In this document: in pieces, positions 41,704 to 52,800 of the stretch
Numbering within the stretch: the stretch's first letter is position 1
How the letters are laid out: each line of letters starts with the position of its first letter
NCBI GenBank assembly: GCA_019448385.1
Contig: JAGTXO010000029.1
Coordinates: 124,001-188,000 of the forward strand
DNA length: 64,000 bases
Reading direction: 5' to 3'
DNA from: Diacronema lutheri
Lineage: Eukaryota; Haptophyta; Pavlovophyceae; Pavlovales; Pavlovaceae
Program-made: the position numbers and the translations under genes
Notes under the pieces: model-generated
Told to the model about the DNA's origin: nothing
The model's input: only the letters and a program-made list of their open reading frames with translations
Database searches by the model: none

Positions 41704-43044
41704 ATGGCCGCGCCGTGGTGGCTCGTCGAGCCGGTGTGCCTTGCGTGGGACCTGCTGCGCGCGCTCGCGCGCATCCTCTTCGACGAGGCGCTCGCTGCCG
41801 CCGGTTTGCACCCGCCACAGCTCCCGCCGCTCTCCAAGGCCGCGCTCGGCCGGTGCGACGCGCGCTCGCGCGCGCTCCTCGGCGCGCTCACCGGGCGCGA
41901 GGTCGCGACGATGCGCTCCGCGCCGCCCGACGGGATCGTGGGCGACGCGGCGGCGGGCACCGAGCGCCTCTGGCTTCGTGTAGTTTGGGCCGACGAGGCC
42001 GCCGCCGCCGCGCGCGCGCGCGCGGCCGCGCCCGACCCAGCGTCCGTGCCGCCGCCGAGCGAGTGCGCGCTCTTCGTCAAGCTGCCGTCCGAGCGGCTGT
42101 GGCTGCGCGCGTTCCTCACTTTTCCCGGGCTGTACGCTAACGAGGCGCGCTTCTACGCGTCGATCGCGCCCGCCATCCCGCCCTCGCTCCTCCCGCGCCT
42201 GCACGCGTCCACGTGCCAGCGATCTCGCTTCGCAATTGTACTGCACGACCTCAAAGCCGCGCCCGCACCCGCGCGGCTGTACAATTTGACCGAGGAGCTG
42301 CCCGCGGCGGAGCTCGAGCCAGTGCTGCTCGCGCTCGCCAAGCTCCATGCCGCGTTCTGGGATCGGCCGCACGCCGCGTGGAGCGAGGCCAACCGGCCGC
42401 CGTTCTACCGCGCGATCATGCACGCCGTGCTCACGGCCGTGCGCGCAAAGCACGCGACGGCGCTGCCCGCGCACGCCGAGGCGCTCTTCCGTCGTTTCGT
42501 TCAGCGGTACGACGCCGTGCGCGCCGCGTGGAACGAGGGCCCGCTTTGCCTCGTCCACGGTGACTGCCACCTTGGCAACTGCTTCGTGCGCAGCGGCGGC
42601 GACGGCGGCGCGCCGCCGTCGGTCGGATTTTACGATTGGCAGGTGGTGTCGGCCGAGCAGCCGATGCGCGACGTCGCCTACTTGTTGCACCTCTCCGCCG
42701 ACCCGGCCGTTCTCGAGGCGCACGAGCGACGGCTCGTCGGCGTCTACCTCGCGGCGCTCGGTGCGGCGCTCGCGGCCGCGCCAGCGCCGTCAGCGGGCGC
42801 GAAGCGCCGCGCGCGCGCGCCGAGCGAGGCGGAGGCGTGGGAGGCATACCGGCTGCACGCGCTGTACTCGCTGCTCGCCTTTGTGCTCACGTCGGGCGCG
42901 GGCGACTTTGTGCTCGACTCGCAGGTCGTCGCGTCGATGTCGCGCCGGTGCGTCGGCGCGTGCGTGCGGCTCGACGCGCGCGGCGCGCTCGAGGCGGCGA
43001 TTGCGCGGCACGACCGGCGCGGCGCCGACAAGGCCAAGGCGTGA
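41704..43044 (+). CDS. Aminoglycoside/choline kinase-like phosphotransferase (APH/CHK fold)
   Basis: 446 residues in one exon. The catalytic loop is CLVHGDCHLGNCFV, followed by the metal-binding Asp in GFYDWQVVSAEQPMRDVAYLL, both diagnostic of the APH/CHK (ecdysteroid-kinase-like) families. Upstream are a kinase N-lobe-like FVKLPSERLWLRAF and YANEARFYASIAP. It phosphorylates an unknown small molecule, possibly a sterol or choline-like metabolite in analogy with relatives. Start chosen at MAAPWWLVEPV. Its start is 71 bp from that of the divergent kleisin gene. Confidence 0.85.
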   Translation: MAAPWWLVEPVCLAWDLLRALARILFDEALAAAGLHPPQLPPLSKAALGRCDARSRALLGALTGREVATMRSAPPDGIVGDAAAGTERLWLRVVWADEAAAAARARAAAPDPASVPPPSECALFVKLPSERLWLRAFLTFPGLYANEARFYASIAPAIPPSLLPRLHASTCQRSRFAIVLHDLKAAPAPARLYNLTEELPAAELEPVLLALAKLHAAFWDRPHAAWSEANRPPFYRAIMHAVLTAVRAKHATALPAHAEALFRRFVQRYDAVRAAWNEGPLCLVHGDCHLGNCFVRSGGDGGAPPSVGFYDWQVVSAEQPMRDVAYLLHLSADPAVLEAHERRLVGVYLAALGAALAAAPAPSAGAKRRARAPSEAEAWEAYRLHALYSLLAFVLTSGAGDFVLDSQVVASMSRRCVGACVRLDARGALEAAIARHDRRGADKAKA

Positions 43045-43153
43045 CAGGAGCGGAAGAGCAGATCGACGACATTGGTGGCTACTCGATCCCCCGCAGCTGG
43101 TGCTGACCCCGCTGTACCTGACGTAAGCGCCGTTAGTATAATTACCCACAATG

Positions 43154-43420
43154 GCGGTGTGGACGGCCTCTGCTTCCGGCGCGGCGACGGCGGCGGCGGC
43201 CGGCGGGGGCCGGCGAGGGGTGGCTAGGCGTGTGTGGGTGTCCGCCCATGACGCGTCCTGCCACGTCCTTGCCGTCCCGGCCGTTCCCGCTGCCGGCGTG
43301 CACAGGGTCGACGCCCTGATTTCGGCCTGATGTTGCGTGCGCCCTTTCGCTCGCTCCGTTTGTCCAGCCTCGGCCCCGTGCGCGCCCCTCCTGCTGACCC
43401 GCCTGTAAGCGTCGTTAGTA
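43154..43420 (+). repeat. Dispersed repeat R1 (long copy) between direct repeats
   Basis: Matches 18534-18800 almost base for base in opposite orientation. It is bracketed by two copies of a string of the form taagcg(c/t)cgttagtataa followed by ttacccacaat, at about 43122 and 43405. The bracket could be a long target-site duplication or part of a composite element. Confidence 0.85.
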
Positions 43421-43542
43421 TAATTACCCACAATACGGGGATATTCGCAATTTCGGTCCATTTTTACCTTGGCCATTTCCGATAATTATTGTAGGTATGA
43501 GATTGTAAAGGAAACAGAAGAGATGACGCTCCACCGAAGCTA

Positions 43543-45000
43543 ATGACAGCGACATCCGCCGCCGCGTCGGCGATGCCGCATGCGCTCCATTCACGCGGTT
43601 GGCGTCCTGGAAAGCGATTCGGGATGGTACTGATCACGGACCCAGGCCCGGATCCAGGCGCGTGGCGCGTCCCCGCATCCGCCGCTCGCTCGGCCCCTGC
43701 GCCACGCTCGCCGCGCCGCGCCGACGCGCACGCTCACGCGCGCGCTCGCGCTTCCGTGCGCGGCAGATGACATCAAGACGATGCTCATCTCAGGCGTGCT
43801 CCACCGCAAGAAGGAGATCACGCTGCATGCAATCGTGGCGAACGGTGGGCAGCAGCCGGAGCGGCGCGCCAAGCTCGCGCGTTGCATCATGGATGCGATC
43901 GGCGTGCGCGACGTGCCCGTCGGCGTCGGCTCGGCGGGCAAGCCGTACGCGGCGCTCTCGCACGAGTACGCGCTCCCCGGCTGCGAGCATGTCGACGCAG
44001 CGCGTTTGCTGCCGGGCCATGCGCTCCTACTCGACGTGCTGCGCGCGTCGCGCAAGCGCTCGCTCACGTTTGTGTGCATCTCGTCGCTCCGTGACCTGGC
44101 AGACGTTATCGCCGCCGAGCCCGAGCTCTTTCTCGCACGCACGCGCGAGGTGACGGTGATGGGCGGGCTCACGTGGGACGACGCGAACACGAAGTGGCGG
44201 CCCGACTCGTGCGCCGCACCGGGCGCACCGTGCGCGCGATCCGCCGCCGCGGCCGGGCCACTCACCGCGTCGCCGCCCAACGCGTGCGGCTGCGCGCGCG
44301 CAGCTCCGTGAACAATGGCTTCGACCAGCCAGGCGCGGAGGCGGTGTACGACTTCTGCTTTTCGCGCGGCGTGCCGCTCACCGTCGTGAGCCGCATGGCC
44401 GTGCCGATTCTGCCAATGCAGCTCGCGAAGAGCTTCGCCGTGCGCACGCACTGCCCGGTGATGACGTACCTGGCCGACGCGCAGTTCCTCGGCCTCGAGG
44501 GCCTCTGGCAGAAGCTGTGCGACGGCAAGCTGCCCGCGCGCTGCACCAAGCAGTGGTACTTTGAGACCTTCTGCGGCGTCGGTGCCGACGACTTTGCGCA
44601 GCGCGGCTACGCGAGCCTGCACAAGGACGACAACATAAACCAGATGCTCAACGGCTTCGTCAAGCCCTACGACGGTGCGCGCGACGGTCCACGCGCGCGC
44701 CGCGCGGCGCCCACGCCGCTCACGCGCCGTCGTCGCGAAGGCGCCTTGCGCGCGCCCGTGCGCCGCCGCTCTGCCCCGCGCGCGCAGTGATCGCATTAAT
44801 GGCGGTGCTGCCGCTCACGCGCGCGTGCTTCGCGCACGACGCGGCCGCGCACTATGTGAGCGGCGGCGCGACGCACACGCTGCTGCTCGACGAGGCGCAC
44901 ATGATCGACGTGAAGCACGTGCTGAAGCTGCTGCGCAACACGTTTATCGAGGTCGTCGTCGCAACGCGCGCGCAGCAGGCGATCAATGCAAAGCGTGCTC
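43543..45000 (+). CDS. Inosine/uridine-preferring nucleoside hydrolase-like protein (3' end unresolved)
   Basis: Exons 43543-43657, 43767-44208, 44304-44674 and 44788 onward. The first splice makes VLITDPGPDP-DDIKTMLISG, the Asp-rich calcium-site motif of the nucleoside hydrolase fold in the form used by divergent eukaryotic members. Further landmarks are AIVANGGQQPERRAKLA, VPVGVGSAGKPYAAL, LTFVCISSLRDLADVI, TVMGGLTWDD and SSVNNGFDQPGAEAVYDFC. The last part, after a splice to VIALMAVLPLTRACF, has HTLLLDEAHMIDVKHVLKLLRNTFIE. Intron 1 appears to use a GC donor (GCGCGT...CAG). The predicted role is cleaving N-ribosidic bonds. The frame has no stop before the following TIR-domain protein, so the end given is the end of recognisable homology; one fused gene is possible. 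Confidence 0.75.
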
Positions 45001-45239
45001 ACCGAGAAAGCGCGGGCCGAGCCGCACGCGACGTGCCGTCGCCGCCGCCGCCGCGCGCGGAGCAGCAGCCTGCGTTGCCGCCGCCGATCGACGCGCAGCA
45101 GTCGGAGACGCGCCTCTGGCCGTGGCCGTGCGACGCGCTGTGCCACAGGCTCTGCCCCTTGCGCGCCGCGTCGCGAAAGCCGCGCGCCTCGACCTACCTG
45201 TCCTCGGGCAACAGGGTGGGCGGGCGGCTGCGCGACGGA

Positions 45240-47456
45240 ATGCGCGGCGACACGGCGACCGTTCCGCTGAGCGGCGCGCGCGCGCCGCAGGTCGTGCCGC
45301 AGCGGCCGGAGGGCGGCACGCTGTCGCACGACGCGATCAGCGCGCTGCTCGAGGCCGCGCTCACCGAGGCGCGCGCCGGCCAGGCCGCGTATGTGGTCGC
45401 CGGCGTCGCGCTCGGCGTGCTCGTGCTCGTCGCGTGCGCCGGACTCTTCTTCGTCGATCAGCACTTTCGGCAGCTTGCGGGCGAGCCGGCGACGGACGCG
45501 GAGGCGAGCATCGCGGTGTTCCGCACCGACGTGGCAAGCATCCTCTTCACGACCGGCCTTGCCGTCCTCGCCCTCGCCTTCCAGCCGACGCACCGCTTCT
45601 TGCCCGTCGTGCGCGTCGCGAGCGCTGGCGTGTGCGCGCTGCACTTGGCCTTCGTCATCGACTACTTCGTCGAGGTGAGCCGGCCCGGGCGTGTGCGCGA
45701 CGGCGGCGGGCAGCGCGTGTGGGAGGCGGCATCATTCAGCTGCGCGCGGCTGCTCTTCGTCCTCTGGCTGCTCCGCGCGATGCTCCTCGAGTGGAGCCGC
45801 GTGCGCGCGCTCGCGCTCGCGCTCGTGCAAACGATTGGCGCGAGCGCCGTGTGCGAGGCGCTCCTCGTCATCGTGCGCCGCGCCTGGTTCAACGGCTTCT
45901 TGCACGGCGCGCGCGGCCCGCTCGTCGCAAAGGTGACGATCGCGCGCACGGTGATCAAGCTCGTCGTCGGGCTGCTCCTCCTCTGGCCCGGCACGCCGCG
46001 CAGGGCCCGCGCAATCTTCTCGCGCGCGCTCTTCACGCCGTGGGGCCGGCTGCTCACGGGCCACGCGCGCGGCTCGCACGCGGGGCTCGCGTCGATCGCG
46101 CCGCTGCTCGGCTTCGGCTCGACGCACGAGCGCGAGGTGCGCGAGCTCATGTCCGACGTGGCCGTCGTGTTCTTCGGCGCGCCGATCGACGGCGGGTCGC
46201 TCGCGCAGCTGCGCGCGACCAAGCGCCGCACGCACGGCACGCGCGCGTCGAGCGCCGCCGCGAGCGGCGCGGGCGGCGCGCCCGCGCACGCGCCGCCCGC
46301 GCCGCCGCGGCTCGACGAGACGCGCGCCGCCGGCTCGCCCAACGCCACCGCCGCCGGCTCGCCCAACGCCGCCGCCGCCGGCTCGCCCAACGCCAGCGCC
46401 GCCTTAGGCGCGCGCGACGCCGCCGCGGGTGCGCGCGACGCCGCCGCCGACGCGCTCGACGCCGCCGAGGCGGGCGACGCTCCGTGGCCGCTGCACGGCT
46501 GCAGGCCGAGCACGGAGCGCAAGCGGCGCCAAACGTCGCGCCGGCGCGGCGATCTAGCATCGGCGGGTTCGGGCGGGAATTCGGGCGGGCAGTGGGATTC
46601 GTATGCGCGGCGCGTGCTCGTGCGCGCGGTCGGCGCGCGCGCCGCGGCCGGCGCGACCGGCGCGCCGGCCGACTCGAGCGGCTCGCAGCCGCAGCAGCAG
46701 GCGGCCACCGGACCGAGCGGTGAGCCGGGCGGCGGCGCGCCGCGCGAGGCCAAGGTGGACGCGTACGTGGTGCACTCGTTCTACGACTCGATGGACCTCA
46801 AGGCGGCCGCGCTCGAGGGATGGGCGCAACGGTGGGAGGCGCGTCACGGGCGCCCGCCAACCGTCTTCATGGATGTGCTCTGCGCCGACCCTTCGCTGCG
46901 GCCGTGGGAGCACCTGCAGCACATGCCCGCCTACCTCGCAAAGTCAAAGTCGCTCCTCATCCTCGCCGGGCCTACACTCACCGACAGGCTGTGGTGCATG
47001 ATGGAGCTGTACACGTGGCTCTGCGTCGGCGGCTCGCTGCAGCACGTGCACGTGCTGCCGCTGTCGACCGACGAGGCCGCGTGCCAGAAGGCGATCGCCT
47101 CGTTCGACACGTTCGCCGTCATGTACGCGCGAACGAGCTCGGATGAGGACATGCAACGGCTCGTGCTCGCCGTGGAGATCGCGCGCATCTCGCGCTTCAA
47201 CGACGCGATCCGCTTCTACCTGCCCGTCGTGCGCGCCGCGTTCGAGCGCTGCTGCGTGCCGGCCGTCCGCACGCGCACGTCGCACCCGCACGGCGCGAGC
47301 GTCGCGGATAGCGCCGCCGCCGAGGCGAGCACCGCGGCGCAGCGCGGCCCAGCCGGCCGCGAGTCCGCGAGCGCGAGCACCGTCGCGTCGCGCCAGATCT
47401 CGCGCCGCCCGTCCACAAGCGAGCCGTGCGCCTACCCGAAGCGGGGGGGCAGCTAA
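45240..47456 (+). CDS. Multi-pass membrane protein with C-terminal TIR-like domain
   Basis: 738 residues if started at MRGDTATVPL. About six hydrophobic segments occupy residues 55-280 (for example AYVVAGVALGVLVLVACAGL, ASILFTTGLAVLALAF, VIKLVVGLLLLW). A linker with tandem AAGSPN units follows (about 46330-46400), then a TIR-like domain at about 505-640: VDAYVVHSFYDSMDLKAAAL, PTVFMDVLCADPSLRP, SKSLLILAGPTLTDRLWCMMEL and VHVLPLSTDEAACQ. TIR domains act in signalling and some cleave NAD; the active-site Glu was not identified here. The domain layout, membrane then TIR, recurs in algal genomes as I remember it. The start is uncertain because the same frame is open back through the nucleoside-hydrolase gene. 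Confidence 0.75.
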   Translation: MRGDTATVPLSGARAPQVVPQRPEGGTLSHDAISALLEAALTEARAGQAAYVVAGVALGVLVLVACAGLFFVDQHFRQLAGEPATDAEASIAVFRTDVASILFTTGLAVLALAFQPTHRFLPVVRVASAGVCALHLAFVIDYFVEVSRPGRVRDGGGQRVWEAASFSCARLLFVLWLLRAMLLEWSRVRALALALVQTIGASAVCEALLVIVRRAWFNGFLHGARGPLVAKVTIARTVIKLVVGLLLLWPGTPRRARAIFSRALFTPWGRLLTGHARGSHAGLASIAPLLGFGSTHEREVRELMSDVAVVFFGAPIDGGSLAQLRATKRRTHGTRASSAAASGAGGAPAHAPPAPPRLDETRAAGSPNATAAGSPNAAAAGSPNASAALGARDAAAGARDAAADALDAAEAGDAPWPLHGCRPSTERKRRQTSRRRGDLASAGSGGNSGGQWDSYARRVLVRAVGARAAAGATGAPADSSGSQPQQQAATGPSGEPGGGAPREAKVDAYVVHSFYDSMDLKAAALEGWAQRWEARHGRPPTVFMDVLCADPSLRPWEHLQHMPAYLAKSKSLLILAGPTLTDRLWCMMELYTWLCVGGSLQHVHVLPLSTDEAACQKAIASFDTFAVMYARTSSDEDMQRLVLAVEIARISRFNDAIRFYLPVVRAAFERCCVPAVRTRTSHPHGASVADSAAAEASTAAQRGPAGRESASASTVASRQISRRPSTSEPCAYPKRGGS

Positions 47457-47600
47457 GGCCGAAGCGGGGGCCGCTCGGCCAGCACGAGCCGTGCGCCTAC
47501 CCGAGGCGGGCATGCCTCCCCCCTGTCCCCGGCCTGCATGGTGAGAACTGAGAACGTGCACGAGTGACCAAGCATTGCGTCATTGCCTCGGTCAGCTGAG

Positions 47601-48376
47601 TCAGTCGAGTGCGTCGGCGAGCAAGCCTGCTGCTCTCCTCCACTGCGGCACGCTCGTGCTGGCCGAGCCCTCGATCGTCTCCCACAGGCACTGACAGCAG
47701 TATGCGTCGACACCTACGCGGGCGGACGCGCGGCGCGGCGCGAGCGCGCGGGGCGAGGATCAGGCCACGCCCGTGCCGCCCTGTCCTGCATTACCGTCTG
47801 CGTGGACGAGCAACTCTCGTACAATTGCCGCGTTGGGCACCCAGTTGCGCAGGGACATGTAGTCGACCTGAGGCGACCATCGGTGCTCGCAGAAGCGCAT
47901 CACGCGGAAGTCGCAGCGCGTGCAGCGTTGGTTGGTCCGGCCGTAGCGCAGCCCAGCAACGTGCGGCAGCGCGTCGAGGGCGGCGGCGCGAGCGCAGGCG
48001 CGAGCTGAGGCGCGCTCGGGCGCGCGCTAATCGAGCCTGGGCCAAGAGAAGCATCACCGAGCTCATCGCCCAGCTCGCGCAGCAGACTGTCGATCTCGTC
48101 GGCGGGGTTTGGGCTCTGTGCGCCAGACGCGCCGCCGGCCGGGCGCGCCAGGGCTGCCGCGACGTGCGCGGGCGGCTCGAAGCGCGGCGGGGCGCTCGCC
48201 TGTGTCGCTACGGCTCGCGAGGCGGCGGCGGGCGTGGCATCGCCGAGCGTTCCCTCGATCTCCGCAAGCAGGCTGTCGATGTCCTCCTCCGCGTCCACAC
48301 GCGCGGCCGTTTCAATCACTCCATCGTTGGGACAATTTGGTGGACGGCACTCTGGAGACAGCATGCACAGACTCAC
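47601..48376 (-). CDS. CFAP418: CFAP418 (C8orf37)-like ciliary protein
   Basis: 213 residues from exons 48376-48058, 48004-47795 and 47713-47601, close to the 207 of human CFAP418. The N-terminal half has two short acidic repeats, EEDIDSLLAEIEGTLGD and DEIDSLLRELGDELGD. The conserved C-terminal domain is RCTRCDFRVMRFCEHRWSPQVDYMSLRNWVPN followed, after the last splice, by VDAYCCQCLWETIEG, with the Cys pairs of the family. The first intron would be only 53 bp. The human gene is tied to retinal degeneration and photoreceptor or ciliary function, so the organism likely has flagella. It is convergent with the TIR gene (about 145 bp between stops). Confidence 0.85.
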
Positions 48377-48449
48377 TCATCGCATCGGGCCAGAGCGACA
48401 AGTGAGAGCCTCCGCGCAGCAGACGATGACGATGCGTCGCTGCCAGCCC

Positions 48450-49336
48450 TCATCTGTACACGACCTGGTGCGCGCCGCCGCGGGCCGGCATCGCATGCTC
48501 CACGTCATCGAGCCTCTTGCAGATGAACTCCTCAAACTCGGTCGCGCTCTCCTGCAGCTCAGATTTGACGCGCAGGATGAGCGCGACGAGCCGCGCGTCC
48601 TCGGACGAGACGTCTTTCTCCTGCATGATCTCGGACAGCCGGTACGCGACGAACGCCGCAGCCCACATCGAGAGCATGCGCGCCACGCCCGACGCCAGCC
48701 GCCGCCCGACGCGCCCGCCGACCTCGGCGCAGTCCAGCTCGAGCTGCTTGGCCGGCAGGCCGGCGGGCACGTGCGCGCAATACTCGCTCTCTTGCCGCGC
48801 CTCGCGCAACTCGGCGAGCAGGCGCGTCGAGGCGAGCGCGAGACCCTGCGCAGCGCAGCCGGTGGCACGCGTGAAGTGAGCGCACGCTGCGCCACGCGTG
48901 TGGCTTGGCGGGCAGCGACTGCGCACGGGGCGAGGCTCAGTGCGCAGGGCTCGCCAAGAGCCCTCACCCAGAGCTGGTTGATGAAGAAGATGAGCAGCGA
49001 CGATCTCGAGCGGCGCGCGGCGCCGTACATCCCGAGCGCAGCCGAGAGGACGCCGAGCGTGCCGCCCCAGACGCAGAAGAGGCGCTCCTCAAAGAGGGGC
49101 TCAAGCCAGCCATCCGCAAGCCACACGACCGCACCCACGCCTTCGATGAGGCAAAGGACGGTCAGCACCAGCGCCTGTGCGCGGAGGCGCGCGAGGGCCG
49201 CGCGGGCGCCGCCGGCGGTGCGAAGGTCTGCGGCCGCCGAGAGCGCGCGCGTGCGGTGCAAGCGTTCAGGCGATACCGTCACAAGGCGCGCAATGGACGC
49301 ACCTGCCGTCGCGTGCGCGAAGCAGTGCTCTGCCAC
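48450..49336 (-). CDS. Unknown membrane protein
   Basis: 254 residues from exons 49336-48968 and 48845-48450 (GTGAGG...CAG intron, 122 bp, phase 0). Exon 1 has two hydrophobic spans (QALVLTVLCLIEGVGAVVWL and LFCVWGGTLGVLSAALGMYG) and ends LLIFFINQLW. Exon 2 has a long amphipathic region, another hydrophobic stretch (MLSMWAAAFVAYRLSEIM) and an acidic tail. The size and layout are reminiscent of PEX11-type peroxisomal membrane proteins, but no motif proves it. Confidence 0.6.
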
Positions 49337-49889
49337 GCGTCTTGCCGGAGGCCGGTGTCGTCCGCGCTCCTGACGTCCAGGAACATTATTGCGGTTACAG
49401 ATTTCTGGGAAACAGGTCCGAACTCAGTCATGCGGAGCGACGACCCCGTGCACGCCGGCATCATGCACAGGGTCCACCACGCGCGAGCTGCTTGCCACGC
49501 TCGTGCATCGCGCACGGCACGCCTCGCCGGCGCCTCACGCGCGGGCTGTGCCAATCGGTTGAGCACCGAGCGGAGAAGATCGAAGGGGGGGGGGGGCAGG
49601 TACGGGGCGGAGGCTGGACTACTGCACGACGAGGAACTGAAAGAGCCCCAGACCGGAAGCAAGGGAAACCGCCGCCGTGCGCGCCACGGCCGCGATGCCA
49701 GGGCGCACGCGCGTTCGGCCGCTGGTGGCGCTGTTGGCGCCGGCCGCTGAGTCCACGACCTCAAATTTTTTCTCTCTTCGTAGGACGTTCGTTTGTCGGC
49801 TGCCGCGCGCGCAGGAGGAGCGGACGCCGGGGCTCACAGCGCGCGCGCCGACAAGAGGGCGCGGCACGACCGGGCGGCGCGGCGCGGCG
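49337..49889. other. Divergent intergenic region
   Basis: About 550 bp with an 11-G run near 49586 and an AT-richer patch (cattattgcggttacagattt, 49382-49403). The string gtgcacgccggc here also occurs in repeat R1. No gene recognised. Confidence 0.4.
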
Positions 49890-52800
49890 ATGGACGTCAT
49901 GGACGTGCAAGATGCGATGTCCGGCTTCACTTTTGAGCAGCTCGCGCAAGCCCTTGGCGCGGGCGACGTCGACGCGGACCTGCTGCTCGGCTGCTCGCCT
50001 GAGTCCGCCGACGACGAGCTGGCCGCTGTGCAGCAGTTGTGTGCGCAGCTGGCGCACGAAGCCGCTCAGTGGCAGCCGTTGCAGCCGCAGCACGCGCACG
50101 CGCACGCCCTCGCGCACGGCGTCATCGCCCACGCGCAGCACGCGCCGTCGGCGTTGCCGACGCCTGGCACGTCGCCCGTTGACATTGCTGCGGCGCTCGC
50201 GCGGCCGCAGCAGCACGCCAAGGCGGCGCAGCCGCCACCGCAGCACAGGCCCGCGGCGTCGTCTTCATGCACGCCGCGCACGCCCGCCGACCGCGGCTCG
50301 CCCCTCCTCGGCGAGGCTGCGCGCGTCTCGCGCGGCGTTCTCGATGTTGCGGCGGGGCTTGGGCTCGAGCAATTTGCATCGCTTCTCGCGCGCACCGGCT
50401 TCGACCACGCGATCGAGCGGATGGCGCGAACGGCACGGTGGGGCGTGACCGTTTTTGCGCCCGTTTCGCCCGCGCTCGCCGAGCTCCTCGCGCCGCGCGC
50501 CGCCACCGCCACCGCCGCCGCTGCCGCCGCCGCCGCCGTCGCCGCCGCCGGGACCGGCGTGTTTGGCGGCGGGCTGGACGAAGACGCGTTGAGAGCAGTG
50601 CTGCGCGCGCACGTTTCGACGGGCGTGCTCACAGCGGCGCAGCTCAGCGAGATGGGCCTCGTGCAGACGGACGGCGGGCAGTGCCACGTCATCGACGTGG
50701 CCGGCGCCGCTGGCGCCGCCGGCTGGGAGGATGCTGGCGACTGCACGTGCGCGCGCGGCGCGGCGGGCGGGCCGTCGGCGGGCGGGCAGTGGGCGGGCGG
50801 GCAGTGGGCGGGCGTCGACGCGCTCGCGTTCAGCGCAGCCGCCGCGCCGGGCACGCGCGACAGCGCCAACTGCACCGGCGGCGTGTGCGGCGGCGGCGGC
50901 GCGGGCGCGGGCGCGGGCGCGCACACGTGCGCGTGCGCGTGCGCGTGCCCAGCTGCGGCTGCCGCCGGCAGCGCCGCGCTGTGGGTGGGCGGCGTGCGTG
51001 TGCTCCTGGCGGACGTGCCGATCTGCGGGGGCGCGGGCGTCTTGCACGTGCTCGAGGCCGTGCTGCCCACCCTTCGCCTCACGCAGCCGCCGCGGCGCGA
51101 GCAGGCACGCGCGCAGCAGAACGCGCGGGCGCGGCGTGCGCCCGCCGCCTCCCTCTCCCCGGGCCAGCCACCCCGGGCCAGCCACCCGCCGGGCCAGCCA
51201 CCCGCCGTGCGCCCGCGCCGTTTGCCGTCGCGGCGCACGCGGCGCTCGCGCCCGTCGCGCGTAGCGATCGCCTTGCGCGCGCGGACGCCCTTCTTGCCCT
51301 GAGGCGCGCGCGCGCGCGCGCGTGCGCACGCCGCGCGTGCGCTTCGTCCGCAGGTGTGGAACAAGGCGGTGCGGCCACAGCCGCACATCGCCGTGTGCGG
51401 CGCGGTGCGCGAGTCGGTCGACGTGCTGCGCGCCGAGTTAAGGCATGCAGACACTGACCGCCTCATAGAGAGGGCGCTGCGAGGGCACCAGGTGGGCGCG
51501 CTGCGCGAGCGCGCGGCACGCGCTGCGTGTGCGCGCCCCCTTGCGCCTCGCGCTCGTCGTCCAGCGTCGCGCGTCGCTCGCGCGCTCGGTGTTTCGTGCC
51601 GACCACCGGACTCTGACCCCGGCCGCGGCCCGGACCGGACCGGCGCGCGCGTCTCGCCGCACGCAGGTGTCGCTCAAGGATGGCACCGGCAAGGAGAGGC
51701 AGCGGTCAAGCGGCGGTCGCGCGGGCGCGACCTTTTCCAACGGTCTCGCCTGTTTCACTGATCTGGTGATTGTCGAGAAACCGGAGCAGCTGCCCAAGAA
51801 AAAGCGCGGCCGAGCCGATGCGATGGCTACCGGCGCGGCCGGTGGCGCGGGCGGCGCGGGCGCGGGCTCGGGCACGGGGCACGGTCGATACCGGCTCGTG
51901 TACACACTGCGGCGGCAAAGTGCGCTCAGTGGCAGCGGCTCTGGGCCCGCGGCCGCGAGCGGCGCGGCCGCATCGGCCGCCAACGGCTGCGCGGGCGCGG
52001 GCGCGGGCGCGGGTGCAGACGGCGACGGCGGCGCTCTCATCACGTTCCTCGATGCGGGCAACGAGACCGTGCTGCGCAACTCGTTCCACACACTCTCCGA
52101 AGCGGAAAAGACGCTCCGACGCTCCGAGTACCGCATGAGCGCGCCGCCCACGCCCGCCGCAGCGATCGGCGCGGCCGGCGGGCCAAGTGCGCCGCACGCG
52201 CGCGCAGCGGCCGCCGCCGAACGCGGCGATGCGTGCGACGGCACCGCCGCGGCCGCGCGCGCCGCTGGCAGCGCAGACGTGGCCGGCGAGTACGGCGCTG
52301 CGCCCCGCGTTTCGCACGCGGGCCATGCAACGGGCGCCTGCGCGCAGCCGCACGAGCACAGCGGCGGGTGCGATGCGCCGCGCGCGGGCGACGGGCTGGC
52401 GTGCGCCGTGCCCGGCAGCAGCCGGCGCGGCAGCGCGTATGACGTGCTCGGCGGCGCGCACAGCCCGCTCGGCGCGGCCGGCCCCGGCGTGGCGCCGCCC
52501 ATCGGCTCGCCCGTGCCTCGCGCAGTAGCACAGCCGACTCTGGTCGACATGTCCGAGAGGGCCGGCGTGTTTGGCGGCGAGTCGCGGCTGTGGGTGCACG
52601 GGCGCAACCTGAGTGCGGGCACGCAGGTCTTCTTTGGCGACGAGAGGGTGCGTGCGCGCGCGCGCCGCGCGTCTGTGGCGACCTGGGGAGGGCAAGCGCG
52701 GCGGTTGGTGAGGGGATAGCGTCGCGCGCCGGACGCGCCGGTTGGCTGACGCGTGGCGTGCGCTCGTGCGTGCATCGCCGCCCGCCGCGCGCGTGCGTCG

